From positions 62,001 through 126,000 of the forward strand of contig NZ_AOLQ01000054.1 in assembly GCF_000337775.1 (NCBI RefSeq): a stretch of 64,000 bases of DNA, given 5' to 3'. Source of the stretch: Haloarcula vallismortis ATCC 29715. GTDB lineage: Archaea > Halobacteriota > Halobacteria > Halobacteriales > Haloarculaceae. The notes beneath the pieces were generated by a model. It was not told the origin of the DNA, searched no databases, and was given only the letters and a program-made list of their open reading frames with translations. Below are positions 1 to 9,400 of the stretch, piece by piece. Positions within the stretch are counted from its first letter, which is position 1; each line of letters starts with the position of its first letter. A program made the position numbers and the translations under genes.

Positions 1-582
1 TTTCAGGAACAGGCCCGCTACGAGGCGCTGGCGGCGATTCACGACGAGATGCGCGCGACTATCGACGCGAACCTGCCGCCCGAGTCGGAGCGCCCGTCGG
101 CAGTGATGCTCGCCGCGGCCGACCTTGACGAAATCTACGCCTATACGCTTGACAGTCCCGGATTCCTGACCGCCCATACCCGCCCCTTTGGCGCGCGGGA
201 CGCCTTCGAGGGGTCGGTCGAGACGAACTCCGTGGTCGACTTCGAGACACTACTTGATGCCGACCCGGATGTAATCTTGCATCTCGGCGGGTTCGAACCG
301 AGTACGAGCCTTCCGGAGCGACGGGACGCGTTCAAATCCGACCCGGTCGGGTCGGAAATCACGGCCGTACAGAACGACCGGATTTACCCACAGGGGGCGA
401 GATATCAGGGCCCGATACTGCATCTCTTCCAGTTGGAGATGACCGCAAAGCAACTGTACCCCGAGCAGTTTGGCGAGTGGCCGACCTACACTGACGGACC
501 GTATCCTGAGATTCCTGCCGAAGAACAGCTGTTCGACCGCCAGCGGGTCGCGGACATCATCAACGGGACGTTCGAGCCATAA
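1..582 (+). CDS. ABC transporter substrate-binding protein (iron-siderophore/cobalamin type), 3' part only
   Basis: The reading frame is already open at base 1, so this is the C-terminal 193 residues of a longer protein. The fragment looks like the C-terminal lobe of a FepB/BtuF-type periplasmic-binding protein. It has the DPDVILHLGGF segment (about residues 84-94 of the fragment), typical of the hinge-to-lobe region where a bound ligand's absence or presence is sensed, and ends with a helix-rich tail. In haloarchaea such proteins are Tat-exported lipoproteins that deliver ferric siderophores or cobamides to an ABC permease. The signal peptide and partner genes lie outside the window, so the ligand cannot be assigned. 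Confidence 0.7.
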   Translation, partial: FQEQARYEALAAIHDEMRATIDANLPPESERPSAVMLAAADLDEIYAYTLDSPGFLTAHTRPFGARDAFEGSVETNSVVDFETLLDADPDVILHLGGFEPSTSLPERRDAFKSDPVGSEITAVQNDRIYPQGARYQGPILHLFQLEMTAKQLYPEQFGEWPTYTDGPYPEIPAEEQLFDRQRVADIINGTFEP

Positions 583-748
583 GCGACAACGACACGACAA
601 CCGAGACACGGACACCCGATCCATACCGCCTAACAAGACGAATGTTCTGATTGGTCCATTAAATATGGATAAATAGGTTTTTATAGGGCTCTCTATTGGC
701 AGTATATATGGAATATAAGGACATAGCGGTTTATTTGTCCAGAAAGAA

Positions 749-754
749 TTTATA
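749..754 (+). promoter_or_regulatory. TATA-like element for the small zinc protein
   Basis: TTTATA lies 23-28 bases before the ATG at 777. This is the spacing expected of an archaeal promoter driving a leaderless transcript, and it favours the ATG at 777 over the longer in-frame GTG-type start at 696. Confidence 0.45.
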
Positions 755-776
755 CTATCGTGTCATCTCCTCTCAT

Positions 777-914
777 ATGTTAGTACACGAAGGAAACCCG
801 CACTCGTACACCACCGGCTCCGACCGATACTGCCGTCACTGCAACGACGTTGCGTTAGCTTACGACCCGTCGGCTGACCGCCCTCGCTGTCGGTCGTGCG
901 GAAAGCTAGTGTAG
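777..914 (+). CDS. Small zinc-ribbon protein, 45 aa
   Basis: A 45-residue protein with two CxxC knuckles, CRHC at about residues 19-22 and CRSC at about 38-41, which together should bind one zinc ion. Tiny zinc proteins of this kind are abundant in haloarchaea and mostly uncharacterised. I chose the ATG at 777 because a TATA-like element lies 23-28 bases upstream, suggesting a leaderless message. The longer start at 696 would add a non-acidic AT-rich stretch that does not look coding. The gene stands alone between the binding-protein gene and the convergent alcohol dehydrogenase. Function unknown; a nucleic-acid or protein adaptor role is only a guess. Confidence 0.6.
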   Translation: MLVHEGNPHSYTTGSDRYCRHCNDVALAYDPSADRPRCRSCGKLV

Positions 915-1058
915 CAGCGCCGCTGGCTTTTAGTTGAACCGCGCTGAACCCCAGCATCGACCGATCCAGCCTGGCCTCTGGGAGTTCTCCAGAACTAGTC
1001 GCAGAACGCGTACCGAGCTACATCGTGGGTTGCCTGATTGACAGCCAGTCCAGACCAG

Positions 1059-2099
1059 CTACAGCTTGACGAGCACTTTGATCGCTTCGCGCTCGTCCAT
1101 TGCCTGATACCCCTCTGGAACGCCGTCGAGATCGACTGTTTTCGTGAATATCGGTGACGGGTCGAGTGTCCCCTGCAACACGTCGGCCAACAGTTCGTCG
1201 GCGTAAGCACGAACCGGCGCGACGCCGCCGTTGAGCGCGATGTTGTCGCCAAACAGCGAGAACACGTCCAGTCCGGAGTCGTCGACGCCATGCGGGACAC
1301 CGACGTAGCCGACGGTCCCGCCCGGCCGACAGACGTCGATAGCGGTCTCCATCGCCGAGGCCGCACCGACACATTCCAGGACGTGGTTCGCACCGCCGTT
1401 GGTCAGATCGTTTGCCGCATCCACGGCGTCCTGACCACGGGCCGCGATGGTCTCGGTCGCGCCGAACGACTCAGCGAGTTCAAGCCGGTCCTCGTGGTGG
1501 CCCATCGCGATAATCCGCTCCGCTCCGAGACGGCGGGCCGCGAGTACGCCACACAGTCCGACAGCGCCGTCGCCGACGACGATACAGGTGTCTCCCTCGC
1601 TGACGCCGGCGCTGACCGCCGCGTGGTGACCGGTCCCCATCACGTCCGTCAGCGGGAGAATCGCCTCCAGCGTGTCCTCGTCGTCGGCGTGACGGTCGGG
1701 AACGCGGACGAGCGTCCCGTCGGCTTCCGTCGCTCTGACGTACTCGCCCTGGCCGCCGCCGTTGTCGCCGCCCCACGAGTCGCCGTTGACACAGGACGTG
1801 TGCAGTCCTTTCCGGCAGAACTCACACCGGCCACAGCTGATGACGAACGGGGCGAACACTCGGTCGCCGGGCTCGACTGAGCGCACGTCGTCGCCGACTT
1901 CCTCGACGATACCCATCGGTTCGTGGCCGACACGGGACCCCTCTTCGCGGTCGCTCTGACCACGATAGAACCACAGGTCGGAGCCACAGACAGCGGTGTG
2001 GGTCACGCGTACAATTGCGTCGGTTGACGATTCGATTTCCGGTCGGGGGACCTCTTCGACGGTGATCTCACCGGGGCCGCGGTAGATGGCTGCGCGCAT
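1059..2099 (-). CDS. Zinc-dependent medium-chain alcohol dehydrogenase
   Basis: A 346-residue MDR-family dehydrogenase, catalysing NAD(P)-dependent oxidation of an alcohol or polyol. The GroES-like half carries catalytic zinc ligands at Cys38 and His59-Glu60 and a structural zinc set at Cys89, Cys92, Cys95 and Cys103. The Rossmann half has a GDGAVGL nucleotide loop near residue 172 followed by a GATE segment. The start at 2099 (ATRAAIY-like N-terminus, MRAAIYRGPGE) is preferred over the longer frame to 2201, whose extra 34 residues are not family-like. It is divergent from the flavoprotein gene at 2212, leaving a 112-base shared promoter region. Substrate is unknown; threonine/sorbitol dehydrogenase-like and formaldehyde dehydrogenase-like alternatives remain open. 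Confidence 0.88.
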   Translation of the reverse strand: MRAAIYRGPGEITVEEVPRPEIESSTDAIVRVTHTAVCGSDLWFYRGQSDREEGSRVGHEPMGIVEEVGDDVRSVEPGDRVFAPFVISCGRCEFCRKGLHTSCVNGDSWGGDNGGGQGEYVRATEADGTLVRVPDRHADDEDTLEAILPLTDVMGTGHHAAVSAGVSEGDTCIVVGDGAVGLCGVLAARRLGAERIIAMGHHEDRLELAESFGATETIAARGQDAVDAANDLTNGGANHVLECVGAASAMETAIDVCRPGGTVGYVGVPHGVDDSGLDVFSLFGDNIALNGGVAPVRAYADELLADVLQGTLDPSPIFTKTVDLDGVPEGYQAMDEREAIKVLVKL

Positions 2100-2211
2100 A
2101 GATTTACTTCGAATCGATTGTGGAAAACCGTTCTCATGCCGTCCGTCACATTTGCTCGGCTGTTTTATCGGATGAAAACAATTACCAGTGGTGGGACACA
2201 ATTACAGGAAC

Positions 2212-2790
2212 ATGACAGACGTTCTCGTCGTCGGCGGCGGCCCCGCCGGCCTGAGTGCGGCGCTGTTCGCCCAGAAAAACGGCCTGGAAACGACAGTCTT
2301 CGACACTGACGGGACCTGGATGCACAAAGCGCACCTGTTCAATTACCTCGGGGTGGGCTCCCAGGATGGGTCCGCGTTCATGGAGACTGCTCGTACACAA
2401 GTCGACAGCTTCGGCGTCGACCGAAAGCAGGGCACCGAAGTGACCGACGTGGGGCAAACCGACGGTGGATTCGAGGTTACGACCGAGGACGGCACGCACG
2501 AAGCAACATATCTCGTCCTCGCGACGGGGGCGAACCGTGATCTCGCTGCATCCCTGGGCTGTGACATGACTGACGAGGAGGTCGTCGACGTGGACGTGAC
2601 GATGGAGACGAGTGTCGACGACGCCTACGCGACGGGGGGTATGGTCAGAGCCGAGGAGTGGCAGGCGGTCATCTCCGCCGGCGACGGCGCGGCCGCGGCG
2701 CTGAACATCCTCACGAAGGAGAAAGGAGAGCACTTCCACGACTTCGATACGCCCGCCGACGCGGACGAGATGTTCGGCCCCGAACCGTAG
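2212..2790 (+). CDS. Short FAD-binding thioredoxin-reductase-like protein
   Basis: 192 residues. The N-terminus carries the dinucleotide-binding GGGPAG motif at residues 8-13 and the C-terminal half has an ATG motif (LATGANRD) and an aspartate-containing segment resembling the second FAD-contact motif of thioredoxin reductases. Compared with thioredoxin reductase (about 310-330 residues) the NADPH-binding domain and the redox-active CxxC pair are missing. It may bind FAD as a compact module and exchange electrons with a partner, or be a structural flavoprotein. Start at the ATG 2212; the alternative GTG-type start at 2188 adds eight residues without family likeness. It is transcribed divergently from the alcohol dehydrogenase. 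Confidence 0.72.
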   Translation: MTDVLVVGGGPAGLSAALFAQKNGLETTVFDTDGTWMHKAHLFNYLGVGSQDGSAFMETARTQVDSFGVDRKQGTEVTDVGQTDGGFEVTTEDGTHEATYLVLATGANRDLAASLGCDMTDEEVVDVDVTMETSVDDAYATGGMVRAEEWQAVISAGDGAAAALNILTKEKGEHFHDFDTPADADEMFGPEP

Positions 2791-3243
2791 CTTCGAAGCG
2801 AGCCCGAACGGGCCTATCTCACCACTAACCGCTGAGCGCTGCTGTTTTGAGACGCGAGAATATCAGGGACTCGACCGCCGATCCGCGAGCAAGGCGGGAT
2901 ATACGTATCACGCACGAGCAGGCCGGTGTGGTGCCGTGCCCGCTGTCGTCACCGACTCTATTGGCGACGGCGTCGTCTTCGAGTCGGAACGCACCGGGGC
3001 GCGTATCGATGGCGAGTGCTGTCGCCGGTCGAGCTGTCGCTTGGTCCGCTGTTTGACCGTCTCGAATCACCACCTCGGACAGACGGAACGTTCGATGTAG
3101 ACCACTTCGGAAGCGCTGAACGATGGTGAGAAAGCACACAGCCGTCCCGGAGTGACTACATCGAGTCAATCGCTGTGCGTATTCAATGTAATAGGATGTA
3201 AACACGCTTCTATTACATACGATTCAACTGTACTGCACTGAAA
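2791..3243. other. Gene-poor 453-base gap, possible decayed ORF
   Basis: No convincing intact gene. On the plus strand bases 2940-3050 have haloarchaeal-like codon use (a segment reading VVFESERTGARIDGE) that shifts frame and then continues as a segment reading SPVELSLGPLFD at about 3022-3060. This could be a short decayed gene, but no family is recognised. The right end carries an inverted repeat described separately. Confidence 0.3.
3186..3218. repeat. Inverted repeat downstream of thuA-like gene
   Basis: ATGTAATAG (3186-3194) and CTATTACAT (3210-3218) form a perfect 9-base inverted repeat with a 15-base spacer. It lies 26 bases beyond the stop of the minus-strand ThuA gene and could fold as a 3' hairpin. 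Its right arm belongs to a 14-base string shared exactly with the operator-like site at 12328-12341. Confidence 0.5.
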
Positions 3244-3984
3244 TCAGTGGACCGACCGCTCATCACTTTCGTCGATGTCTTCGATAGGGTCGGCGTTGCC
3301 AAACGACGGTTCCGGACCGTCTCCGGCCGCAGCCCACTCGCAGGCGTTCGCGAGGACCTGCTGGATCTCCTCGTTGTGGTAGATGGGGTACGTCTCGTGG
3401 CCCGGCCGGAAGTAGAATATTCGGCCCGCCCCACGGCGGTAGCAACATCCTGACCGGAACACTTCGCCGCCCTCGAACCAGGAGTTGAACACGAGCGTGT
3501 CCGGCGCGGGGATGTCGAAGCGCTCGCCGTACATCTCGGTCTCCGGGAGTTCGATGTACTCGTCGACGCCGTCGGCGATGGGGTGGCCGGGTTCGACGAC
3601 CCACAACCGCTCTGTTTCGGCGGCTTCGCGCCATTTCAGACTGCAGGTCGTCCCCATCAGTTCGCGGAATATCTTCGAGTAGTGACCCGAGTGGAGAACG
3701 ATGAGGCCCATGCCGTCGAGGACCCGCTCTTTCACCCGGTCGACCACCGCGTCCTCGACTTGGTCGTGTGCTGCGTGCCCCCACCAGGTCAGAACGTCCG
3801 TCTCTGCCAGTACATCCTCAGTGAGGCCGTGCTCGGGTTCCTGGAGCGTCGCGGTTTCCGCGTCGAATCCGCGCTCCTCCAGAGCCGAGGCGATAGCGCC
3901 GTGAATTCCCCCGGGATACAGGTCTGCGACCGCCTCGTGTTCCTGCTCGTGGACGTTCTCGTTCCAGACTGTGACACGCGTCAT
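3244..3984 (-). CDS. ThuA-like domain protein (trehalose-utilisation family)
   Basis: 246 residues forming a single ThuA/glutamine-amidotransferase-like fold. Visible family features are the VWNE start strand, LHSGHYSK near the centre (the position of the nucleophile elbow in class I amidotransferases, here without cysteine), and FRPGHE near the C-terminus. In rhizobia ThuA takes part in trehalose/sucrose utilisation by forming 3-keto sugars, but the exact activity of this archaeal branch is not known. Start at 3984 gives the family-like [10 protein letters not shown]; the frame upstream to 4050 lies in the non-coding control region. No ThuB-type dehydrogenase is adjacent, so a role in sugar metabolism is inferred only from the family. 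Confidence 0.8.
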   Translation of the reverse strand: MTRVTVWNENVHEQEHEAVADLYPGGIHGAIASALEERGFDAETATLQEPEHGLTEDVLAETDVLTWWGHAAHDQVEDAVVDRVKERVLDGMGLIVLHSGHYSKIFRELMGTTCSLKWREAAETERLWVVEPGHPIADGVDEYIELPETEMYGERFDIPAPDTLVFNSWFEGGEVFRSGCCYRRGAGRIFYFRPGHETYPIYHNEEIQQVLANACEWAAAGDGPEPSFGNADPIEDIDESDERSVH

Positions 3985-4270
3985 ACTCGTGGTTTCCACT
4001 TCCGCCGTAACGGCGTTCGCCAAGCGGCAATTTGTACGGTAGGAGAACACGACACGGTCTCGGATTCGCGGCTGTTCGTTGAGGACCTTCTACAGCACCT
4101 TTTTTGACCTCAGGTATCGCGTCGTGTAGTTCTGCGTTGCCTGCCCGATTCCCGCTGGCGCGCGCCAGCGCCGCTCGACGGTGGCTATGACAGCCGTGAC
4201 GGTGAAGGCCAATACGACCCGAATTTCGGCCCCATCCACAGGACCCCGAAATTCGCTCTGAAAGCGTCAA

Positions 4271-4286
4271 ATGCAGACGACTGTAT
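4271..4286. promoter_or_regulatory. Operator-like site D, ATGCA-N6-TGTAT
   Basis: ATGCA GACGAC TGTAT, a 5-base inverted repeat with one mismatch. It has the same spacer length and nearly the same spacer as the perfect site at 4344-4361. Located 370 bases before lctP and 287 bases before the thuA-like start. Confidence 0.35.
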
Positions 4287-4343
4287 AGCGTTTCAGCAGG
4301 AGTACAGTCGAGTGAAATTGCCGGGTAAAGGACTGCTATACCG

Positions 4344-4361
4344 GATACACACGACTGTATC
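4344..4361. promoter_or_regulatory. Operator-like site B, GATACA-N6-TGTATC
   Basis: GATACA CACGAC TGTATC is a perfect 6-base inverted repeat with a 6-base spacer. The architecture and the spacer (nACGAC) match the site upstream of the winged-helix regulator at 12321-12338 read on the opposite strand. Probable binding site of a dimeric regulator of the lactate genes; the regulator is not identified. Confidence 0.4.
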
Positions 4362-4469
4362 CCATCCCGTTGGTTCGTACAAAATAATCCCTGATTTTCG
4401 TTGTGTCAACGCTTCTCGCTCCTGTTCTGCCGAAATTCTGGGCAGACTATAATGTAAACAGTAGATAGG

Positions 4470-4477
4470 TATAAATA
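4470..4477 (+). promoter_or_regulatory. TATA-like element upstream of lctP
   Basis: TATAAATA in an AT-rich stretch, predicting a transcript start near 4500 and therefore a 5' leader of about 155 bases before the lactate permease. A purine-rich ribosome-binding sequence GGGGTGA at 4644-4650, seven bases before the ATG, fits a leadered message. Confidence 0.35.
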
Positions 4478-4656
4478 CTCCCTGCCAAACGACGTGACTG
4501 ATGCATCCCATCAAAAACCACTGTATCGGATGGTTTCGAGCGATAGAGCTACGTACCGAGGTGGTTCCGAAATGAGAGTACAACATCGTATCCCGGAGTG
4601 GACTGTCGGTGAGAGTGCGACCTGTCTGGACGAACGTATCTTTGGGGTGAGTCTCA

Positions 4657-6435
4657 ATGTCTGAGCACACACTGGTGCTGATGGCGCTGCTGCCGCTGGC
4701 GACGATTGCGGTGTTGATGGTCGGGCTGTACCAGCCTGCGACACGGACAATGCCTATCGCGTGGGCGGTGGCGGCTATCGCCGCCTTCGTCGGCTGGCAG
4801 ATGTCGCCCCGGCTCATCGCCGCCGCGTCGATACGCGGCGCGCTGACAGCGACCAGAATCCTCGTCATCGTCTTCGGGGCGATACTCCTGCTATACACGC
4901 TGAAACAGTCCGGCGCGTTCGAGGTCATCAATGCCGGGTTCTCCTCGATTAGCGACGACCGGCGCGTGCAGGTCATCCTGCTCGTGTTCCTCATGGGGTC
5001 GTTCATCGAGGGCGCAGCCGGCTTCGGGACGCCCGCGGCGATTGTCGGTCCGCTGCTGGTCGGCCTGGGCTTCCCGCCGCTGGCCGCTGTGGTCGTCGCG
5101 CTCACGGGGAACATTCTGGCAATCACATTCGGAGCGGTCGGCACGCCGCTGATCATCGGACTCCGTGACGTGGTGTTCGCGGAGGGGACCGGGGCGTCAC
5201 AGCAGGTGCTCCAGCAGGGTGGCTTCGAGAGTGTCGGCGCATACGTCGCCCAGATCGGCGTGTGGGCGGCGGTCATCCACGCCATCGTTGGCATCGCTAT
5301 CCCGTTCATCGGTGTGGCGATGATGACCCGCTTCTTCGGCGAGGAGCGGTCTCTCAAGCCGGCGCTCGAAGTCCTGCCGCTGTGCCTGTTCGCATGGGCC
5401 TCCTTTGCGATTCCGTACGTCGCCACCGCGTACTTCCTCGGCCCGACGTTCCCTGGCCTGCTGGGGGCGATGGTCGGCCTGCTCGTGGTCACGACCACGC
5501 TTCGTGCCGGCTACTTCCTCCCGGACAACGAGTGGGACTTCGGCCCACAGGACCAGTGGCCGGACCACTGGATCGGTAGCATCGAGCCCGGAGAGGGCGT
5601 CGGCACCACGTCGGGCGGGAGCCGAGAGGGGACTGTTGCGGCCGACGGCGGGACGGCGTCGTTCGAGGAATCCCACTCGCAGGATATGTCGCTGGGCATG
5701 GCCTGGCTGCCGTACCTCCTCGTCGCCGCGTTGCTCGTCGTGACTCGCGTTGTTTCTCCGGTTCAGGAGTTCCTGGCGACAAACGGCGTTCTCATGTGGA
5801 ACAACATCCTCGGGACGCCGTTCTCGGAAGGCGTCGAGATGCTCTATCTCCCCGGGAGTCTCTTCGTTCTCGTGGCCGTCATCACCTACGCGCTTCACGG
5901 GATGGACACTGACGGAATCAAAGCTTCGTGGAGCGAGGCGCTTCGAAACATCGCACCGGCCGTCGTCGCGCTGTGGTTCGCTGTCGCTACGGTCATGATC
6001 ATGCAACGGACCGGCAGTGCCGTCGTGCTGGAGACCGCGCCGATCAACTCCGGGATGCTCGGCCTGCTGTCTGAGATCACGGCCGATGGGACCGGCCAGA
6101 TGTTCCCGTTCTTCTCGGGCTTCATTGGTGCGTTCGGTGCGTTCATTGCCGGCTCGAACACGGTCAGCGACATCCTGTTCGGGCTGTTCCAGTTCCAGGC
6201 AGCCCAGCAGATCGGTGCGCCGACCCAGATTATCGTCGCCGCACAGGCGGTCGGTGGCGCAATCGGCAACCTCATCGCGATTCACAACGTCGTGGCCGCC
6301 CTCACAGTGGTCGGCCTCATCGGCGAGGAGGGACGCGTCATCCGTCTCGAACTGATACCGGTGCTGTACTACGGCGTGTTCACGGGCATACTGACGCTCA
6401 TCCTGGCGTACGTCGTGGCACCGGCTGCGTTCTAA
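4657..6435 (+). CDS. lctP: L-lactate permease, LctP family
   Basis: 592 residues, very hydrophobic, about 13-14 membrane segments. The family-defining region FIEGAAGFGTPAAIVGP (about residues 113-129) and the C-terminal PFFSGFIGAFGAFIAGSNTV segment are both present. LctP proteins import lactate (and glycolate) with protons. A hydrophilic loop at about residues 295-345, rich in Gly, Ser and Glu, is longer than in most bacteria and typical of halophilic versions. The ATG at 4657 follows a GGGGTGA ribosome-binding site. The next gene, 25 bases downstream on the same strand, is a lactate/glycolate-type dehydrogenase, so the two probably form a lactate import and oxidation operon controlled from the repeat-rich region upstream. 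Confidence 0.93.
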   Translation: MSEHTLVLMALLPLATIAVLMVGLYQPATRTMPIAWAVAAIAAFVGWQMSPRLIAAASIRGALTATRILVIVFGAILLLYTLKQSGAFEVINAGFSSISDDRRVQVILLVFLMGSFIEGAAGFGTPAAIVGPLLVGLGFPPLAAVVVALTGNILAITFGAVGTPLIIGLRDVVFAEGTGASQQVLQQGGFESVGAYVAQIGVWAAVIHAIVGIAIPFIGVAMMTRFFGEERSLKPALEVLPLCLFAWASFAIPYVATAYFLGPTFPGLLGAMVGLLVVTTTLRAGYFLPDNEWDFGPQDQWPDHWIGSIEPGEGVGTTSGGSREGTVAADGGTASFEESHSQDMSLGMAWLPYLLVAALLVVTRVVSPVQEFLATNGVLMWNNILGTPFSEGVEMLYLPGSLFVLVAVITYALHGMDTDGIKASWSEALRNIAPAVVALWFAVATVMIMQRTGSAVVLETAPINSGMLGLLSEITADGTGQMFPFFSGFIGAFGAFIAGSNTVSDILFGLFQFQAAQQIGAPTQIIVAAQAVGGAIGNLIAIHNVVAALTVVGLIGEEGRVIRLELIPVLYYGVFTGILTLILAYVVAPAAF

Positions 6436-6460
6436 CTCGACCTACCTTCCTCTCTCACTC

Positions 6461-9400
6461 ATGGCATACGAATCCCGACCCCCCAAACAACACGACCCGG
6501 CGACAGACCCGAGCGCGAACTACGATTACCAGGGCGACAGCGTCAACCGGCCGGACCTCGTTGCGGCTCTGGAGCGTCGCGTGGACGGCGACGTACGCTT
6601 CGATACGTACACCCGGGAACTGTTCGCGACCGACGCGAGCGCCTACGAACAGCTCCCTATCGGCGTCGTCTCGCCGGTTTCGACCGACGATGTGGTCGCG
6701 GTGATGGAGTACTGCGCCGACGAGGGCATTCCTGTGCTCCCTCGGGGCGGCGGGACAAGTCTCGCCGGGCAGGCAGTCAACGAAGCGGTTGTCCTCGATT
6801 TCAAACGGCACATGGACGAACCGCTGTCGGTCGACCCGGAGGCCGGTCGGGCCCGTGCGCAGGTTGGCATCACCATCGCCCGCCTCAACGACCGCCTCGA
6901 ACCGCATGGCCTGAAGTTCGCGCCGGACCCCGCGTGGGGCGATAAGAGCGTCCTCGGCGGTGCAATCGGAAACAACACGACCGGCGCACATTCGCTGAAA
7001 TACGGCAAGACGGACGCCTACATCGAGGAATGCGAGGTCGTCCTCGCGGACGGGACCCGGACGACCTTCGGCTGGGTCGATGTCGACGCCCTCGAAGCAC
7101 GGGCGGCCGAGGCCGGTCCGGACGCAGACCTCGAAACGCGAATCTACGCCGAAGTCGCCAAGATCCTCGCAGAAGACGCCGAAGAGATCGACGCGAGATA
7201 TCCGGATCTCAAACGCAACGTCTCCGGGTACAATCTGGACGAACTGGTCGACAGCGCCAGGGAGCGCGGCGAGGTAAACCTCGCCCGACTGTTCGCCGGG
7301 AGCGAGGGGACGCTGGCCGTCGTGACTGAAGCGACGGTCTCGCTTGAACCCGTCCCCGAGGCCACGGCCGTAGCCATGCTGACCTACGACAATATCATCT
7401 CGGCGATGGAGGACGTCGCCCCGATTCTCGACCACGACCCCTCGGCCGTCGAGGTGATGGACGACGTGTTGCTTGACCTCGCTGCGGAGACGCCGGAGTT
7501 CGCCGATGTCGTCGGCATGCTTCCCGAGGAGACGGACTCGACACTGCTCGTCGAGTTCTACGCGGATTCGGCCGAGGACGGCGCACAGAAGGTCGCCGAC
7601 CTGCTCGCCGACCGGCTCCCGGACTACGACGCCAGAGAGTCGCCGAGTGACGGGGCGGGTTCGGTCACTGACGCCCCCGTCAACGCCGTCGACGCGCTGG
7701 AGGCCTACGACGCGGACCGGCAGGCAAAGTTCTGGAAGATGCGCAAGGCCGGGCTGCCGATTCTGCTGTCGCGGACCGGCGACGACAAGCACTGGCCGTT
7801 CGTCGAGGACACAGCGGTCCCGGCCGAGAACCTCCCGGAGTACATTGCAGACATCCGGGAGCTGTTCGACGAGCACGACACCTTTGCCTCCTACTATGCT
7901 CACGCCGGCCCCGGCGTCCTGCATATCAGGCCGCTGTTGAACCTGAAATCCGGGGACGGCATCGAGACGATGGAAGCAATTTCCGACGCCATCACAGACC
8001 TCGTCGTCCAGTACGACGGGTCGGTGTCGGGGGAACACGGCGACGGTCGCGCTCGGACCCAGTGGAACCGCAAACTGTACGGCGACGACCTCTGGGAGAC
8101 GTTTCGGGACCTGAAGTCGGCGTTCGACCCGGACTGGCGGCTGAACCCGGGCAACATCTGCGGCGAGCACGACCCGGCCGAAAATCTCCGGTACGACCCG
8201 GACTACGAGTTCGACGCGGGATTCGAGCCCGCGCTCGACTGGGGCAACGAGAACGGGTTCCAGGGGATGGTCGAACTCTGTCACGGCTGTGCGGGCTGTA
8301 CCGGTCATCAGGAAACCACGGGCGGGGTGATGTGTCCCACCTACCGCGCCGCCGAAGAGGAAATCACCAGTACTCGCGGCCGGGCGAATATGCTCCGGTC
8401 TGCGATGGACGGTGACCTCCCCGACGACCCCTTCGAGGAGGGGTTCGTTACCGAAGTGCTGGACCTCTGTATCGGCTGTAAAGGCTGCAAGAAGGACTGT
8501 CCGAGCGGCGTCGACATGGCGAAGCTCAAGGCCGAAGTGGTCCACGAACACCACCAGCGTGAAGGTATCTCGCTGCGGGACAAACTGTTCGCCAATGTCG
8601 AGACGGTGCTCTCGCTCGGGAGCACGTTCGCCCCGGTGTCGAACTGGCTGATGGACCTGCCGGGCTCAGGGTTCCTCATGGAGAAAACGGTCGGCATCAC
8701 GGAGGAGCGGACGCTGCCCGCTTTCCACCGGACCACGTTCCGGGACTGGTGGGCCGACCGCGGCGGGGCGCTGGTCGCGGCGAACAAAGCCGACCGGAAG
8801 GCGCTCCTGCTCGCCGACCCATATACGAACTACAGCCACCCCGATGTCGGGAAAGCGGCTGTAACAGTTCTGGAGGCGGCGGGCGTCCACGTGGTCGTCC
8901 CTGACGCCGTGACTGACAGCGGTCGTCCCGCGTTCTCCAAGAGTATGCTGGACCACGCTCGCGAGACGGCACGGACGAACGTAGACGCGCTCGCACCGCG
9001 AATCCGCGACGGCTGGGACGTTGTCACTATCGAACCCTCGGACGCGGTGATGTACCAAGTCGACTACCGGGACCTGCTGTCGGGTGACGACGTCGAAACC
9101 GTCGCGGCGAACACATACGGTATCTGCGAGTACCTCGATACATACCGGCTGGGGGAGGCGATTCCCTTCAAGGAACCGGGCGACTCGCTGGCGTACCACG
9201 GCCACTGCCACCAGAAGGCGACGAAGAAGGACCACCACGCTGTCGGCATCCTTCGGCGCGCCGGCTACGACGTGGACCCGCTCGATTCTGGCTGTTGTGG
9301 CATGGCCGGGAGTTTCGGCTACGAGGCAGAACACTACTCGATGAGCGAGGGGATCGCGGCGCTCCTCTTGGGACAGATCGACGACTCGCCTGCCGAGCAG

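Larger units (their letters stand above)
3985..4656. promoter_or_regulatory. Large repeat-rich control region between thuA-like gene and lctP
   Basis: 672 bases without a supported gene between divergent thuA-like and lactate permease genes. It contains several short inverted repeats built on CGACTGTA (listed separately), an AAACCA-N10-TGGTTT repeat at 4515-4536, and an AT-rich TATA-like element at 4470-4477. An antisense open frame that runs from the permease into this region is judged to be a shadow. Confidence 0.5.

Noticed and set aside
583-776. tRNA or other RNA genes in gaps (this and other intergenic regions)
   Set aside because: No cloverleaf-like arrangement or conserved T-arm sequence was seen in any gap by eye; a covariance-model search was not possible.
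4293-5498. A 401-residue open frame antisense to lctP and its control region
   Set aside because: The coding strand for the permease is clear; this frame has no family match and extends through the repeat-rich intergenic region.
6455-8554. A 699-residue open frame antisense to the dehydrogenase gene
   Set aside because: It lies fully opposite a well-supported enzyme with readable FAD and Fe-S motifs; its own sequence is Arg/Val-rich, as expected for an antisense shadow in GC-rich DNA.
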